The notes under the pieces were generated by a model. It was not told where the DNA came from. It did not search any database and saw nothing but the letters and a program-made list of their open reading frames with translations. A stretch of DNA of 64,000 nucleotides from Serripes groenlandicus (Eukaryota; Mollusca; Bivalvia; Cardiida; Cardiidae), in the NCBI GenBank assembly GCA_031761405.1, contig JASEVX010000012.1, positions 18,688,974 through 18,752,973 on the forward strand, written 5' to 3'. Shown piece by piece: positions 8,622 through 17,579 of this stretch. Position 1 is the first letter of the stretch. Each line of letters starts with the position of its first letter. A program made the position numbers and the translations under genes.

Positions 8622-11384
8622 ATGTCAATGTCAATTACTGGTGAAGGGATGCGGAGCCCATGTGGTCATGCTGTACACCTATGGGATTCACATCCGACCT
8701 GCGTTGTGTGCACCAAATGCACACAGGCTTCACCTTGCGAGTACTGCTCGACATGGCCTATTTCCGTTTGGAAAAAGGTCGTGCGGAGTAAGACTCGTAA
8801 AAGCAGGAAGATAAAGAAGACCCCTAAGAGGGTGCCTTTATCTTCATCGAGTGAGGCAGAGTTCGAGGGGTTCTCCCAACCGGACTCTGCAACGGTGTTG
8901 AGCGAGTCGAAGGGCGATGCTGAGCCTTCTTCTCCGCTCAACACAGCCGTTTTTCCGCGCGCTGAGGAAATTCGGATGGTAGCTTTGGGTGAGAGTTGTG
9001 CCGTCGGGAAACTTCAGAAACCGTACGGAAACAGCGGGGAAAATGCTCAGCTGGATCATTTAACCGCTGAACCTCGCCATCTGTCGCCTGGTGTTAGGGC
9101 TGGGCCTTCGCAAGAAGGAGTGCCTTTGGTAGCTTTCCGGGAAACCGCAGGTTGTACCAATTCGACACCATACTCTGGGCTACAGCGGTCTTCGGACAGC
9201 TGCAGAGTACCGGTTACATACGTTGGGGGACGTAGTGTTCCGGAGACTTTGTATAGTGCAGCTTCACTCCTGCCTATGCATAGTCAACCTGGGTTTTGTT
9301 GGGCTGAGCAACAAAACCCAAATACCGAGGCACGTCAGGTCACCGGGCAACCGGAGAGGAGTCATTCGTTAATGACGCGACCTTTCACCAGTCAGTCCGG
9401 GTTGGACTGGACTGGGCCAGTCAGTCACGTTGCCATGACTAGACCAGGTAGTCGCTCACGTATCTGTGATGCGACAGGGCAAAGGTCCGATTGCAAGGAC
9501 CCAGCCAGGCAAAAGGTTGATCGTTTAGCACCGATTCATCCTGGCAGTCAGACTATCTTAATTGATTCGACGACTGACAAAAATCGCGCGCATGGAGACA
9601 TGCCGCATCAGGTCAGTAGCCCATTTCGTTATGGTGCTACGGGCCAATCGGTCACGCCTGTGAATACGACACAAACCCCAGTGTCTTATGTAAACACAGG
9701 CCAACCGAGTAGTGGGGCATTTTTTAATGCCTCGTCTACACTGCCAGACGACTATGTACACATGGCGCGTCAAGGCACGGGTTCTGTGGTGATAGACCGA
9801 ATCGATTCTAATTATCGATCGATCTCTGCTCCACTACAGAATCAGAATAATTTTAACCCTGGTGTTGCACCGGGTTCGGTTATTCCTCTGTCTTCCATCG
9901 GGTATGGGGGTTACGAAAAATCTTTTTCTTCCCCTGGGGGGACAGTGTATGTCGCAAGACAATATGCTGCTCCTCAATACCAGCCACCGGTCCATAATAT
10001 GGAACCGTTAGGTGTTAGACAGAGTTCAACAGCCTACCGGGATCAGCATTACCCATCTCATGGGAATTTACTGCTCTCGGGGGGACACCTACTTGATAGG
10101 CAGTCCGATTATAGGCAACCTCGGGATCAGAATACATTGCGTCATTCTGTGAACGAGAGGCCGAGACCGTCCCATACGGTTAGTTCGGCCCCGGCAGAAG
10201 ATCTTGTACGGCCGCCCTCTGCTGCGGAGAGGGGGCCTGCTTCACAAAATCTTCGGCAGAACATGGATTATTCTGAATTATCCATGTCTGAGTCGGACAT
10301 TGATTTACCGGTTGGGAGACCGCGTGATCAACCTCATAGGAGTACACACAACCCTTCATCTTCGTCTAACGATGATGAGGGAAATGGGTCTCCTTCCGAT
10401 GAGGAGCCAGCTGCAGAGCGTTGGTCTTTTCAGCAGGCTATTGACGAAGTATTTCGGGTGGTGCCGGATACTTTATGCCCTAAGGTTGACGCTCCCCCAC
10501 GTCGGAAAAACCTTTCGAGCCTAGAGGAGCTTAATGTACAGGCTTTTACGCCAGTGCAATTACTTCCTCAAGCTAACAACTTGGGCAGGTTGTTAGACCA
10601 ATTGCAGTCGACCAGGTCTCTAGAGGCTTTGCCGTCAGGCTGGTCGGTCCCAGGACCCATTTCTAAGGAATGGGTCAATCCTAAACCGTATTCTACGTCT
10701 AAGGAGTTCTTCCCTGTCAAAGTGCCAGCTTTAGACGGGGATGCAGCTAAACTGGGGTTAACTGCACCCGCTTCTGTTCAAGTCTCTACTAAGATTCTAG
10801 AGAAGTGGGAGGCCAGAGCAAGACTGGGTGTAATGGTGTCATCTCATGACAACCATTTCGCAGTCGCTCTGTCTTTGTTGTTAAAAGAGGAGAATGTCTC
10901 TAGCCTAGGGGCTAACAGAATTCTCGAAGCTTTCGACACAGGCAACAGGCATCTCATGGCACTGAATCTTCAGACCGCCACAGAGATACTGTCCATGAGG
11001 AGGGACGCAGTGCTAGCTGCTCCTAACTCATTACTAACGGCTAGCAAGGACAGCCTGAGGGCCGCACCATTGGAGTCGAAACAACTCTTTGATGGAAGGA
11101 TTGCTGCAGTGACGGTTTCTGATGCGTCAGAACAGTCCCGACGCCTTTCGGCGAGCGCAGCTAAGGCTTTTGCGCAGGGCCAGAAACGTTCAGCGTATTC
11201 TGCGAATGTGGGTAGTTCGAAGAAACCCAACCCAGCAAAGAAGCCAAAAAGGGATGTAAAGGCGTTTCAGCCTAAACAAACCCCTTCCACGGGTCAAAAA
11301 GCGGCTAAACCGAAGCGCCCTTTTCAGGGTACTAAGCATCGGCAGCCTGCGAGAGTTAACACGAACCCGAAGCCGCAGCCCTAG
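8622..11384 (+). CDS. DIRS ORF1, Gag-like protein (920 aa)
   Basis: Probable nucleocapsid-like protein that binds element RNA. Near the N-terminus is a Cys/His cluster: C14, H16, H24, C27, C30, C33, C39 and C42, with the DSHPTCVVC arrangement seen in DIRS ORF1 proteins. Two basic patches, around residues 47-70 and in the last 65 residues (runs such as KKPNPAKKPKR), suit nucleic-acid binding. The long middle (about 150-580) is rich in Gln, Ser and Pro and looks disordered. A more ordered stretch (about 600-850) precedes the basic tail. The start is the first ATG of the frame after the non-coding leader. A second Met at residue 3 is equally possible. It ends 16 bases before the RT frame, so that frame is likely reached by reinitiation or separate initiation. 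Confidence 0.88.
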   Translation: MSMSITGEGMRSPCGHAVHLWDSHPTCVVCTKCTQASPCEYCSTWPISVWKKVVRSKTRKSRKIKKTPKRVPLSSSSEAEFEGFSQPDSATVLSESKGDAEPSSPLNTAVFPRAEEIRMVALGESCAVGKLQKPYGNSGENAQLDHLTAEPRHLSPGVRAGPSQEGVPLVAFRETAGCTNSTPYSGLQRSSDSCRVPVTYVGGRSVPETLYSAASLLPMHSQPGFCWAEQQNPNTEARQVTGQPERSHSLMTRPFTSQSGLDWTGPVSHVAMTRPGSRSRICDATGQRSDCKDPARQKVDRLAPIHPGSQTILIDSTTDKNRAHGDMPHQVSSPFRYGATGQSVTPVNTTQTPVSYVNTGQPSSGAFFNASSTLPDDYVHMARQGTGSVVIDRIDSNYRSISAPLQNQNNFNPGVAPGSVIPLSSIGYGGYEKSFSSPGGTVYVARQYAAPQYQPPVHNMEPLGVRQSSTAYRDQHYPSHGNLLLSGGHLLDRQSDYRQPRDQNTLRHSVNERPRPSHTVSSAPAEDLVRPPSAAERGPASQNLRQNMDYSELSMSESDIDLPVGRPRDQPHRSTHNPSSSSNDDEGNGSPSDEEPAAERWSFQQAIDEVFRVVPDTLCPKVDAPPRRKNLSSLEELNVQAFTPVQLLPQANNLGRLLDQLQSTRSLEALPSGWSVPGPISKEWVNPKPYSTSKEFFPVKVPALDGDAAKLGLTAPASVQVSTKILEKWEARARLGVMVSSHDNHFAVALSLLLKEENVSSLGANRILEAFDTGNRHLMALNLQTATEILSMRRDAVLAAPNSLLTASKDSLRAAPLESKQLFDGRIAAVTVSDASEQSRRLSASAAKAFAQGQKRSAYSANVGSSKKPNPAKKPKRDVKAFQPKQTPSTGQKAAKPKRPFQGTKHRQPARVNTNPKPQP

Positions 11385-11400
11385 GGATTCGCTCCTCTCT

Positions 11401-13452
11401 ATGACAATCCCAAGGTCGGAGATTGCAGTCGGGGGCCGCCTGTCATTTTTCACGGAAGAGTGGGAAAGTATCACAGAGGATCGTTGGATTTTGTCTGTGA
11501 TACAGGAAGGGTATCTGATTCCCTTCATTTCCCCCCCTCCGCTGACAAGCGTGCCGATCGACATGTCATCACGTCATCCGGCCATGTCGGAGGTGATTTC
11601 ATCACTTCTGAAAAAGAATGCCATAGAGAGGGTTCTCAACCCCAATTCTCGGGGTTTCTACAGCCGTCTTTTTCTTGTTCCGAAGAAAGACGGCAGGTGG
11701 AGACCGGTTATAGATTTATCTGCGCTAAATCTATTGATTCCGGTCGAGAAATTCAAAATGGAGTCGACCCGCTCCATCCGAGTAGCAATTCGGAAAGGCG
11801 ACTGGGCGGTCTCTCTAGATCTAACAGACGCCTATTATCACATCCCGATCGCATCCTCCTCGAGGAAATACCTTCGGTTTGTGATAGAGGGAGAAGTGTT
11901 CCAATTCAGGGCTCTTCCCTTCGGCCTCAAGTCCGCCCCTCGAGTGTTTACGAAGATAATCAGTACTGTGGGAGCCTTCCTTCGCAGGAAAGGACCCCAA
12001 CTTCTTCAATACTTCGACGATTGGCTTCTCCACAGGACGGATCGTGTACTTTTACTTCACGATCTGTCCCTAGCCTGGCGGACCATTCTGCGATTGGGTT
12101 TAATACCCAACACGCAGAAGTCGGAATTAATTCCGTCAAAGAGGTTCACGTTCGTGGGTATGACGTTTCTCACCGACTTAGCGGTAATTCAAGTACCTTC
12201 GGACAGAGTCGATTCTCTGTTACAGAAAATCGGTCTCACTCTGGATCAGGCTGCGGTAACAGCCCGATCCATGCTGTCACTTCTGGGTTCCCTGAGTGCA
12301 GCAGCCGACCTAGTCTTTCTAGGAAGGCTCCACATGCGACCCCTTCAGTTTCTTTTTCTGTCCCGGTGGCGTCCGTCTGTGGACTCACTGGATCAGGAGA
12401 TAGCTCTGACGGATTTCTTCAAGTCCCACCTTCGGTGGTGGCTGGATCCGTTAATCTATCAAGAAGGGGTACCCTTACTCACACCACCTCCGGATCTGTA
12501 CCTATTTACAGATGCCAGTGCTGCGGGTTGGGGAGCTCATTTAGAGCCGCAGGGCCTAACAGCCCAGGGCATGTGGACAGCGGAGGAGAAGTGTTTTCAC
12601 ATAAACAACTTGGAACTGAGGGCGGTCCTGCTAGCCCTCAATCAGTTCGCTGCCTCCGTTGCGAACAAAACTGTTTTGTTGTCGACGGACAATACTACTG
12701 TTGTGTCGTACATTCGCAGGCAAGGAGGAACGCACTCCCATCTTCTCTTTTTAGAGACTTGGAAGTTACTCCTTTGGTGTCAGGCGACGTCGTTAGTACT
12801 TCTAGTAAAACACGTCCCAGGTCGTCTGAATGTCTTAGCAGACAGTCTATCCCGCCAGAACAAGATTCTTCCGGCGGAATGGACATTGAACCAGAGTGTG
12901 TTGAACTCAGTGTTCATGCGGATCGGGACACCCCTGGTGGATCTTTTCGCCACCAGAGTCAATCATCGGCTGCCACTTTATGTATCCCCGATGTACGATC
13001 CTGCAGCTTGGGCAGTGGACGCACTGACCCTCGATTGGAACCTCCTGTTCGGGTATGCGTTTCCCCCGTTCATACTGGTTCCGATCGTACTTCAAAAGGT
13101 TCTTCGCTCGCAACAGTGCAAAATACTGTTGATAGCACCCTGTTGGCCCCAGAGGTCGTGGTTCAGCGACCTTCTGGCCTGTCTCTCGGCAAATCCAATA
13201 CGACTTCCTATTCAAGAAGACGTACTGTTTCAGCAACCAGGTCGGCGTCTTCATCCCAACCTGGCAATGCTACATCTTCACGCCTGGACATTATCAAGCG
13301 TTCTGTCCGAGAGAGAAACTTTTCTCAAAAAGTTGCCTCTCGTATCGCACAATCAAGAAGACGATCCACTAGAATCGTTTATGATTCCAAGTGGAAAGTT
13401 TTCTCAGATTGGTGTGGTACAAGGTCGATCAATCCGGAGTGTCCCTCTGTAA
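11401..13452 (+). CDS. DIRS ORF2, reverse transcriptase/RNase H with methyltransferase-like region (683 aa)
   Basis: Copies element RNA into DNA. RT motifs are intact: the LVPKKDGRWRPVIDLSALN block (about 92-110), motif A SLDLTDAYYHIP with Asp140, the FRALPFGLKSAP block (169-180), and the catalytic YFDD box at 204-207. RNase H follows with all four expected acidic residues: Asp371 (FTDASAAGWG), Glu405 (LELRAVLLAL), Asp430 (STDNTTVV) and Asp481 (VLADSLSR). Residues about 511-592 (VDLFATRVNHRLP, AFPPF, IAPCWPQRSWF) match the segment between RNase H and the C-terminus that DIRS elements share and that has been likened to a DNA adenine methyltransferase; activity is unproven. The last part overlaps the recombinase frame. 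There is no protease or integrase, as is normal for DIRS. Confidence 0.95.
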   Translation: MTIPRSEIAVGGRLSFFTEEWESITEDRWILSVIQEGYLIPFISPPPLTSVPIDMSSRHPAMSEVISSLLKKNAIERVLNPNSRGFYSRLFLVPKKDGRWRPVIDLSALNLLIPVEKFKMESTRSIRVAIRKGDWAVSLDLTDAYYHIPIASSSRKYLRFVIEGEVFQFRALPFGLKSAPRVFTKIISTVGAFLRRKGPQLLQYFDDWLLHRTDRVLLLHDLSLAWRTILRLGLIPNTQKSELIPSKRFTFVGMTFLTDLAVIQVPSDRVDSLLQKIGLTLDQAAVTARSMLSLLGSLSAAADLVFLGRLHMRPLQFLFLSRWRPSVDSLDQEIALTDFFKSHLRWWLDPLIYQEGVPLLTPPPDLYLFTDASAAGWGAHLEPQGLTAQGMWTAEEKCFHINNLELRAVLLALNQFAASVANKTVLLSTDNTTVVSYIRRQGGTHSHLLFLETWKLLLWCQATSLVLLVKHVPGRLNVLADSLSRQNKILPAEWTLNQSVLNSVFMRIGTPLVDLFATRVNHRLPLYVSPMYDPAAWAVDALTLDWNLLFGYAFPPFILVPIVLQKVLRSQQCKILLIAPCWPQRSWFSDLLACLSANPIRLPIQEDVLFQQPGRRLHPNLAMLHLHAWTLSSVLSERETFLKKLPLVSHNQEDDPLESFMIPSGKFSQIGVVQGRSIRSVPL

Positions 13453-14345
13453 CTCGGATTGCCGATTTCCTTCTTTTTCTCTTCGAAGAAAAACAACTGG
13501 CAATTAGTACGGTGAAAGGCTACCGTTCTATGTTATCGAACACGTTTAAGTTCATTGGGGGAGAGAGTATTGGTTCAAATCCGTTTCTCTCGGAACTTAT
13601 ACGCTCGTTCGAATTAGAGAAACCCGTTTGTAGGAGTTTAACTCCAAAATGGGATTTGTCTTGCGTCCTTTGGTCGCTTACTAGAGCTCCATACGAGCCT
13701 CTAGTATCGGCGTCTTTAAAGTTTTTAACTTATAAAACCGTCTTTCTTTTAGCTTTCGCTACAGCTCGTCGAAGGAGCGAGTTACATGCTCTTTCGGTAG
13801 AAACAGGGCACATCAGATTCAATGAGTCTGATGGCTCTTTTACTCTACTCTGTCAACCGGGGTTCCTGGCTAAAAACCAATTACCTTCGGTTTCACCTTC
13901 GCCAATCACAGTTCCCAGCCTTTCGGCGACCTGTGGTCCTTCTGATTCCGACAGAACCCTTTGTCCCGTTAGGTCTCTTAAGCATTATCTTAAGAGAGTT
14001 GAAGGGACTCGGGGTCGGAGAAAGAGGTTATTTCTTCCTCTTATAGGTGATAAAGATATTTCAGCGGCGTCTATTTCCCGCTGGATATCTATTACTATAA
14101 AATTAGCTTATAAAGACCTGTCTAGTCGAGATCTCTCGTTTCTGCGGATTCGTCCGCACGAGGTTAGAGCTCTCTCTACAAGTTGGGCATTCTCTAATAA
14201 TGTTCCTCTTGAAGAGATTCTTCAAGCGGCAGTATGGAAGTCGCAATCTACCTTTTCGTCTTTCTACTTGCGTTCTATGGCTAGTCAGTCAGATAACTTG
14301 TTCTCTCTGGGTCCCCTTGTGGCTTCTCAGCGAGTTGTTCGCTAA
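12879..14345 (+). CDS. DIRS ORF3, tyrosine recombinase (about 488 aa from the likely start)
   Basis: Inserts the circular DNA copy by strand exchange through a Tyr-DNA link. This frame is open from 11460, but everything before about 12.9 kb lies under the RT in another frame and shows no domain. The ATG at 12879 is the last Met before the recombinase fold and is my preferred start. An N-terminal SAM-like core-binding region (VYDSKWKVFSDWC to TVKGYRSML) precedes the catalytic domain. Numbered from the 11460 Met, key residues are Arg771 (TARRRSEL), His900 and Arg903 (RPHEVRALS), Trp926 and the nucleophile Tyr936 (SSFYLRS). It overlaps ORF2 by 574 bases if the 12879 start is right. The catalytic set is complete, so the enzyme may be active. 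Confidence 0.93.
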   Translation: MDIEPECVELSVHADRDTPGGSFRHQSQSSAATLCIPDVRSCSLGSGRTDPRLEPPVRVCVSPVHTGSDRTSKGSSLATVQNTVDSTLLAPEVVVQRPSGLSLGKSNTTSYSRRRTVSATRSASSSQPGNATSSRLDIIKRSVRERNFSQKVASRIAQSRRRSTRIVYDSKWKVFSDWCGTRSINPECPSVTRIADFLLFLFEEKQLAISTVKGYRSMLSNTFKFIGGESIGSNPFLSELIRSFELEKPVCRSLTPKWDLSCVLWSLTRAPYEPLVSASLKFLTYKTVFLLAFATARRRSELHALSVETGHIRFNESDGSFTLLCQPGFLAKNQLPSVSPSPITVPSLSATCGPSDSDRTLCPVRSLKHYLKRVEGTRGRRKRLFLPLIGDKDISAASISRWISITIKLAYKDLSSRDLSFLRIRPHEVRALSTSWAFSNNVPLEEILQAAVWKSQSTFSSFYLRSMASQSDNLFSLGPLVASQRVVR

Positions 14346-14365
14346 TTATTATAATCCAACACATA

Positions 14366-14400
14366 AATAAAGTGAATACCGATTGAACATTTATTCAATC
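14366..14400 (+). terminator. Polyadenylation signal and short hairpin after ORF3
   Basis: AATAAA lies 21 bases past the recombinase stop, followed by GATTGAA-CATTTA-TTCAATC, a 7-bp stem. An outer AGTGA/TCACT pair could extend it. Use as the real 3' processing site is inferred. Confidence 0.5.
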
Positions 14401-14528
14401 CCCACTATCACTTTATACTACCGTTGGAATCAAGTATGTTTGTTCTGAAAAATATGGAATAATATACTACTACGTACCTGGAACTACAGTAAGTATTGGT
14501 CGAACCTCCCGTCCTATGCTACGAAGTC

Positions 14529-14625
14529 ATCAGGTATTAAATGACTGGTAATGTATTTTTGATATAAAAATGAAGTTTTTTAAAGTAAAACATATTTTTA
14601 TTAGAAAATACTTACCAGTCATTTA
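14529..14625 (+). repeat. Internal complementary region (ICR) of the DIRS element
   Basis: The first 43 bases are the reverse complement of the extreme left end of the element. The next 54 are the reverse complement of the extreme right end. Together they complement the head-to-tail junction a circular copy would have (AAAACTTCATTTTTATATC). This is the arrangement known from DIRS1, where it is thought to template the missing ends during circle formation. Confidence 0.95.
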
Positions 14626-14672
14626 TAGAGTCCCACCTCCCAACCCCGCGTCGGCACCAATACTTAACGGTG

Positions 14673-14822
14673 AATGAAAAGTGACTACCCGCTCACGTGC
14701 GCGCCCGTACTTCCGGGCGGCCGTGTATGTCACGGATACGTGAGGGATATGCTAGCGTGGGCGTTTTTTTTGGATAATTAAGGTGTATAGAGATGATATA
14801 TCAGGTATTAAATGACTGGTAA
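14673..14822 (-). repeat. Right ITR of the DIRS element (matching core)
   Basis: Exact reverse complement of the left ITR core. It is followed by a right-end-only extension of about 40 bases (GTATTTTCTAATAAAAATAT...ACTTCAT) whose complement is stored in the ICR. Confidence 0.95.
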
Positions 14823-14864
14823 GTATTTTCTAATAAAAATATGTTTTACTTTAAAAAACTTCAT

Positions 14865-15005
14865 ATTTATTGAACCAAGTTCAAAATATTGTGATAAAAT
14901 AAGAAATTGTACTTGAACAATTTACCCTTAAAATTGCCAGAAATTGTTTTCAAAAGTCATCAGCTGGAACTCAGTGTTTTTTTGGGTTAACCCTTTTCCA
15001 CATAT
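14865..15005 (+). repeat. Remainder of the interrupted 73-bp unit and MITE tail
   Basis: Directly after the DIRS end, ATTTATTGAACCAAGTTCAA continues the unit cut at 7970. It runs into MITE-like sequence (AAGAAATTGTACTTGAACAATTT, GTTTTCAAAAGTCATCAGCTG) ending in GGGTTAACCCTTTTCCACATA, where another MITE end begins. Confidence 0.75.
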
Positions 15006-15321
15006 CACAAATCAACACTCCCTGTGAAATGAACAGTTACAGTTCATGAATTATTCATGAAGAACAGTTCATGTTCAGATTTCATGAACAATTCATTAAA
15101 GTCCTTGAAGTTAAAATGGGACTTATCCTTAAAATGTTCGTGATGTAGCAGTTCATGAACTGTGCATGGTTCATGAACTGTCCATGAAATACATTGAAGT
15201 TTATTTCATAGACTTTTCACTGCCAAACTCTCTTAAATAGTTCATGAATCATTCAAGGACAAGATATTTTATGCACCGTTCATGAATACTTGATTCATGA
15301 AATTTCTTCTATATATATATA

Positions 15322-15468
15322 GGATCTGACATGAGTTGTCATTTTATATAAAGTTTTATTAAACGAGTTCAAGAATTTTTTTATTAAGCGAGCCTTTGAC
15401 GAGCTTAATAATAAATTTCTTGAACGAGTTTAATAAAACTTTATTAAATGACAACGAATGTCAGATTC
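15322..15468. repeat. Foldback palindrome, about 70-bp arms
   Basis: Arms run from GATCTGACATGAGTTGTCAT to the complementary ACGAATGTCAGATTC and pair through AAAGTTTTATTAAACGAGTT, with a few bases of loop around GCCTTTGACGAGC. Arm identity is high but imperfect. A shortened relative lies on the other strand at 34538-34592. Confidence 0.8.
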
Positions 15469-15471
15469 TTT

Positions 15472-15875
15472 TTATCACATGACGAAAACACACAAAGAAA
15501 AGCGGGTTTTCCAAAGCTATTTTAATTTCGTCAGTAAATCGTATAACAATTAATGCCACAAATAATTATTCCCGAGGTCATATTCAGCTTAGTTTATTAA
15601 AAAGAATAATAAATAACACTCATGAGATATTATATCTATCACATAAAGTGACTTATGAGGCGTATTTCGATAAAAATGTACTTAACGTTTACAATATTTC
15701 TAGATGAAATTGATGGGTTTTGGCGCCAAAGTGACTAACGTATGACGTCAAAACGATGATGTGACGTCATTTTACTTGTATTATGTCATGTTATATTACA
15801 CACGTTGTATATAAAGAAATACGTAATGGCTATATTACATCGGATACAAGCAACGTCATGTGATAAAACTTTATA
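15472..15875. mobile_element. Candidate element with inverted ends TATCACATGACG
   Basis: TATCACATGACG at the left and CGTCATGTGATA at the right are perfect 12-bp inverted ends about 400 bp apart. There is no ORF. It abuts the palindrome, and both may belong to one larger element. Confidence 0.45.
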
Positions 15876-16020
15876 GTCTCATTTTAACTTCATGTTCTGG
15901 AAATGAACTGATCATGTCTCGAAATTCTGGAAAAGTTCATGAACCATTTAAGGCAGGCAAATCTTGAACGGTCTTTGAACAGTTCTGGAATGTAATTCTG
16001 TAAACAATCTGGGAATGGTT

Positions 16021-16145
16021 CTACAATGGTAACCTGTACCAAATAGTCTGGGTGGACTGGAACCAGATTCTGTACAGATGAAAATACAGAAAGTCTGTGC
16101 AGATTCTGGTTAATTGAAACATAGTTGAACCAGAATTCTCAAATT
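16021..16145 (+). repeat. Fragment of the CTGTACAG repeat seen at 48.9 kb
   Basis: ACCTGTACCAAATAGTCTGG, ACCAGATTCTGTACAG and ATAGTTGAACCAGA occur in the same order as at the left edge of the region at 48914-51376. Confidence 0.75.
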
Positions 16146-16920
16146 GAAGTAAAGTTGTGTTTTTTTGGTTATTCCACATGTTTCACACTAAGTTAAACAG
16201 TCATTGTAGATTCTAATTTAATTAAATTAACTGAGTAAAAATATTATTTTAAAATCAGTGATGGTTACTGTTTAATATAATTAACTAGTTACAGTAGTAT
16301 ATTGAAACTAATTAGAAGGCTTGCAGTTATTATACTGCCAGATAGTTACTGTTACTGTAAATTATGTGATTATTGAAATAATTATATATATACATGGCTG
16401 GCATTTCATGAATGTTTTACAATTTATAACAATTGTACATTTCCTTCAATTTTTCTTGAAACTTTCAAAGTGTTGATTTCATGGATGTTTTAAGAATATA
16501 ATTTTCCTTCAACTGTTCTTGAACCATTATTGAGGTCAATTCATGCACCTTTTAAGAACTCAACAAATTCTTCAACTGTTCTTAAACCAGTATTAAAGTC
16601 AGTTCATGTACGTTTTAAGAACTCAACAAATTCTTCAATTGTTCTTAAACTGGTATTGAAGTGACCCCATGAACATTTATGAACTTTAAATATTCTTCAA
16701 CTGTTCTTGAACCATTCATGTCAGTTTATGAACATTTTAAGAACTTTGACATTTTCTTGAATCAATCGAATTGGGCTTCAACTATTCATGAACTGTTCAA
16801 GAAAAGACTTCAAGGACTGTTCATGTCCATAAGTTCATGAACACAACTCAAGAATTGATAAAGAGTGGTTCATGAACAATCCTTAAAAGGTATGAAAAAC
16901 TCATGATTTCATGAATTTCA

Positions 16921-17130
16921 TTTCGCAGGGGAGCAGACAACTTTGAAAACATCCTAACAAAAAGTGTGGTCAATCTCTGTAAGGGAAAGTTATATTATTG
17001 AAAAGAGATGAAAATATTGTGTCAGAAAGAGAAATTGCTAATTTAAAAAAAAAATGCCACAATGTTTTAAAAAGAAATCGACTGCAACTGTGTAAAAAGT
17101 GGTCTGTTTTAGGTAAAGGATTAATTATAG
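16921..17130. mobile_element. TTAA-type MITE, subfamily B, degraded
   Basis: GCAGGGGAGCAGACAACTTTG opens a copy whose end CCCTTTCCC is lost. The interior (TATTATTGAAAAGAGATGAAAA, TTGTGTCAGAAAGAGAAATTGC) and a ggattaatt right edge remain. Confidence 0.5.
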
Positions 17131-17343
17131 CTGCTAGTTTTCTATTGACATTTATATCCAATCAATAGGATTGAATTGTTACGAATTCTTCTCCAGAGTC
17201 GGTTTTACGATATAAAAAGTCTGATAGAATCCAGTCAATAACTACCAGTTATTACACTTTAAATGTGTTACAATTGAATGCAAGGTATTAAACTTAGCAC
17301 TTTTATTATGTATGAAATGGAATACATGATAACAAAATAGCCA

Positions 17344-17566
17344 TTAACCCTTTCCAAATATACAACAATTGTGCAACAGCTAGCTAGACGACCTTCAAAT
17401 CATATAGTCTATAGCAGCTGCACATGAAAAAGCTCGATAAATGACAAGTCTAATTATTGAATAGAGTTGAAAACATTGTTAGCAGTTTCTCCATTTGCGA
17501 CTATGTTTTCAAATGTCATCTGCTGCGGAGGTCTCACAAAGCGACTGTATGTGGGAAAGGGTTTAA
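17344..17566. mobile_element. TTAA-type MITE, subfamily B
   Basis: TTAACCCTTTCCAAATATAC to GTATGTGGGAAAGGGTTTAA, with CATCTGCTGCGGAG near the right end. Part of the hairpin is deleted. Confidence 0.75.
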
Positions 17567-17579
17567 CTTCTACCTTATT

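Larger units (their letters stand above)
7971..14864 (+). mobile_element. DIRS1-like tyrosine-recombinase retrotransposon, structurally complete
   Basis: All hallmarks of a DIRS1-type element are present: ITRs, an ICR near the right end, three ORFs in the order Gag, RT/RNase H, tyrosine recombinase, overlap of the last two, and no target-site duplication. It lacks an integrase/DDE domain and long direct repeats. It is visibly richer in GC than the surrounding DNA. No frameshift or premature stop is seen in any of the three frames, and the ITRs match perfectly over 150 bp, which suggests recent arrival. Boundaries are set by comparing the cut unit with uncut 73-bp units; an AT dinucleotide at each edge can be assigned to either side. 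The ICR and ITRs distinguish it from PAT and Ngaro elements, which have split direct repeats. Confidence 0.95.
15030..16915. repeat. TTCATGAA-rich degenerate repeat region
   Basis: The palindromic word TTCATGAA and variants (GTTCATGAAC, GTTCTTGAAC) recur dozens of times over two blocks, about 15040-15300 and 15895-16915. In the second block a looser unit of about 60-90 bp can be followed (CTTCAACTGTTCTTGAACCA...TTTTAAGAACT). No ORF spans it. Confidence 0.7.

Noticed and set aside
11460..12878. Taking the full 961-codon frame as the recombinase gene
   Set aside because: The first 473 codons lie under the RT in another frame and contain no domain. The ATG at 12879 is a more likely start.
7971..14864. 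LTR retrotransposon (Gypsy or Copia)
   Set aside because: There are no direct long terminal repeats, no protease, no DDE integrase and no target-site duplication. A tyrosine recombinase and inverted repeats are present instead.
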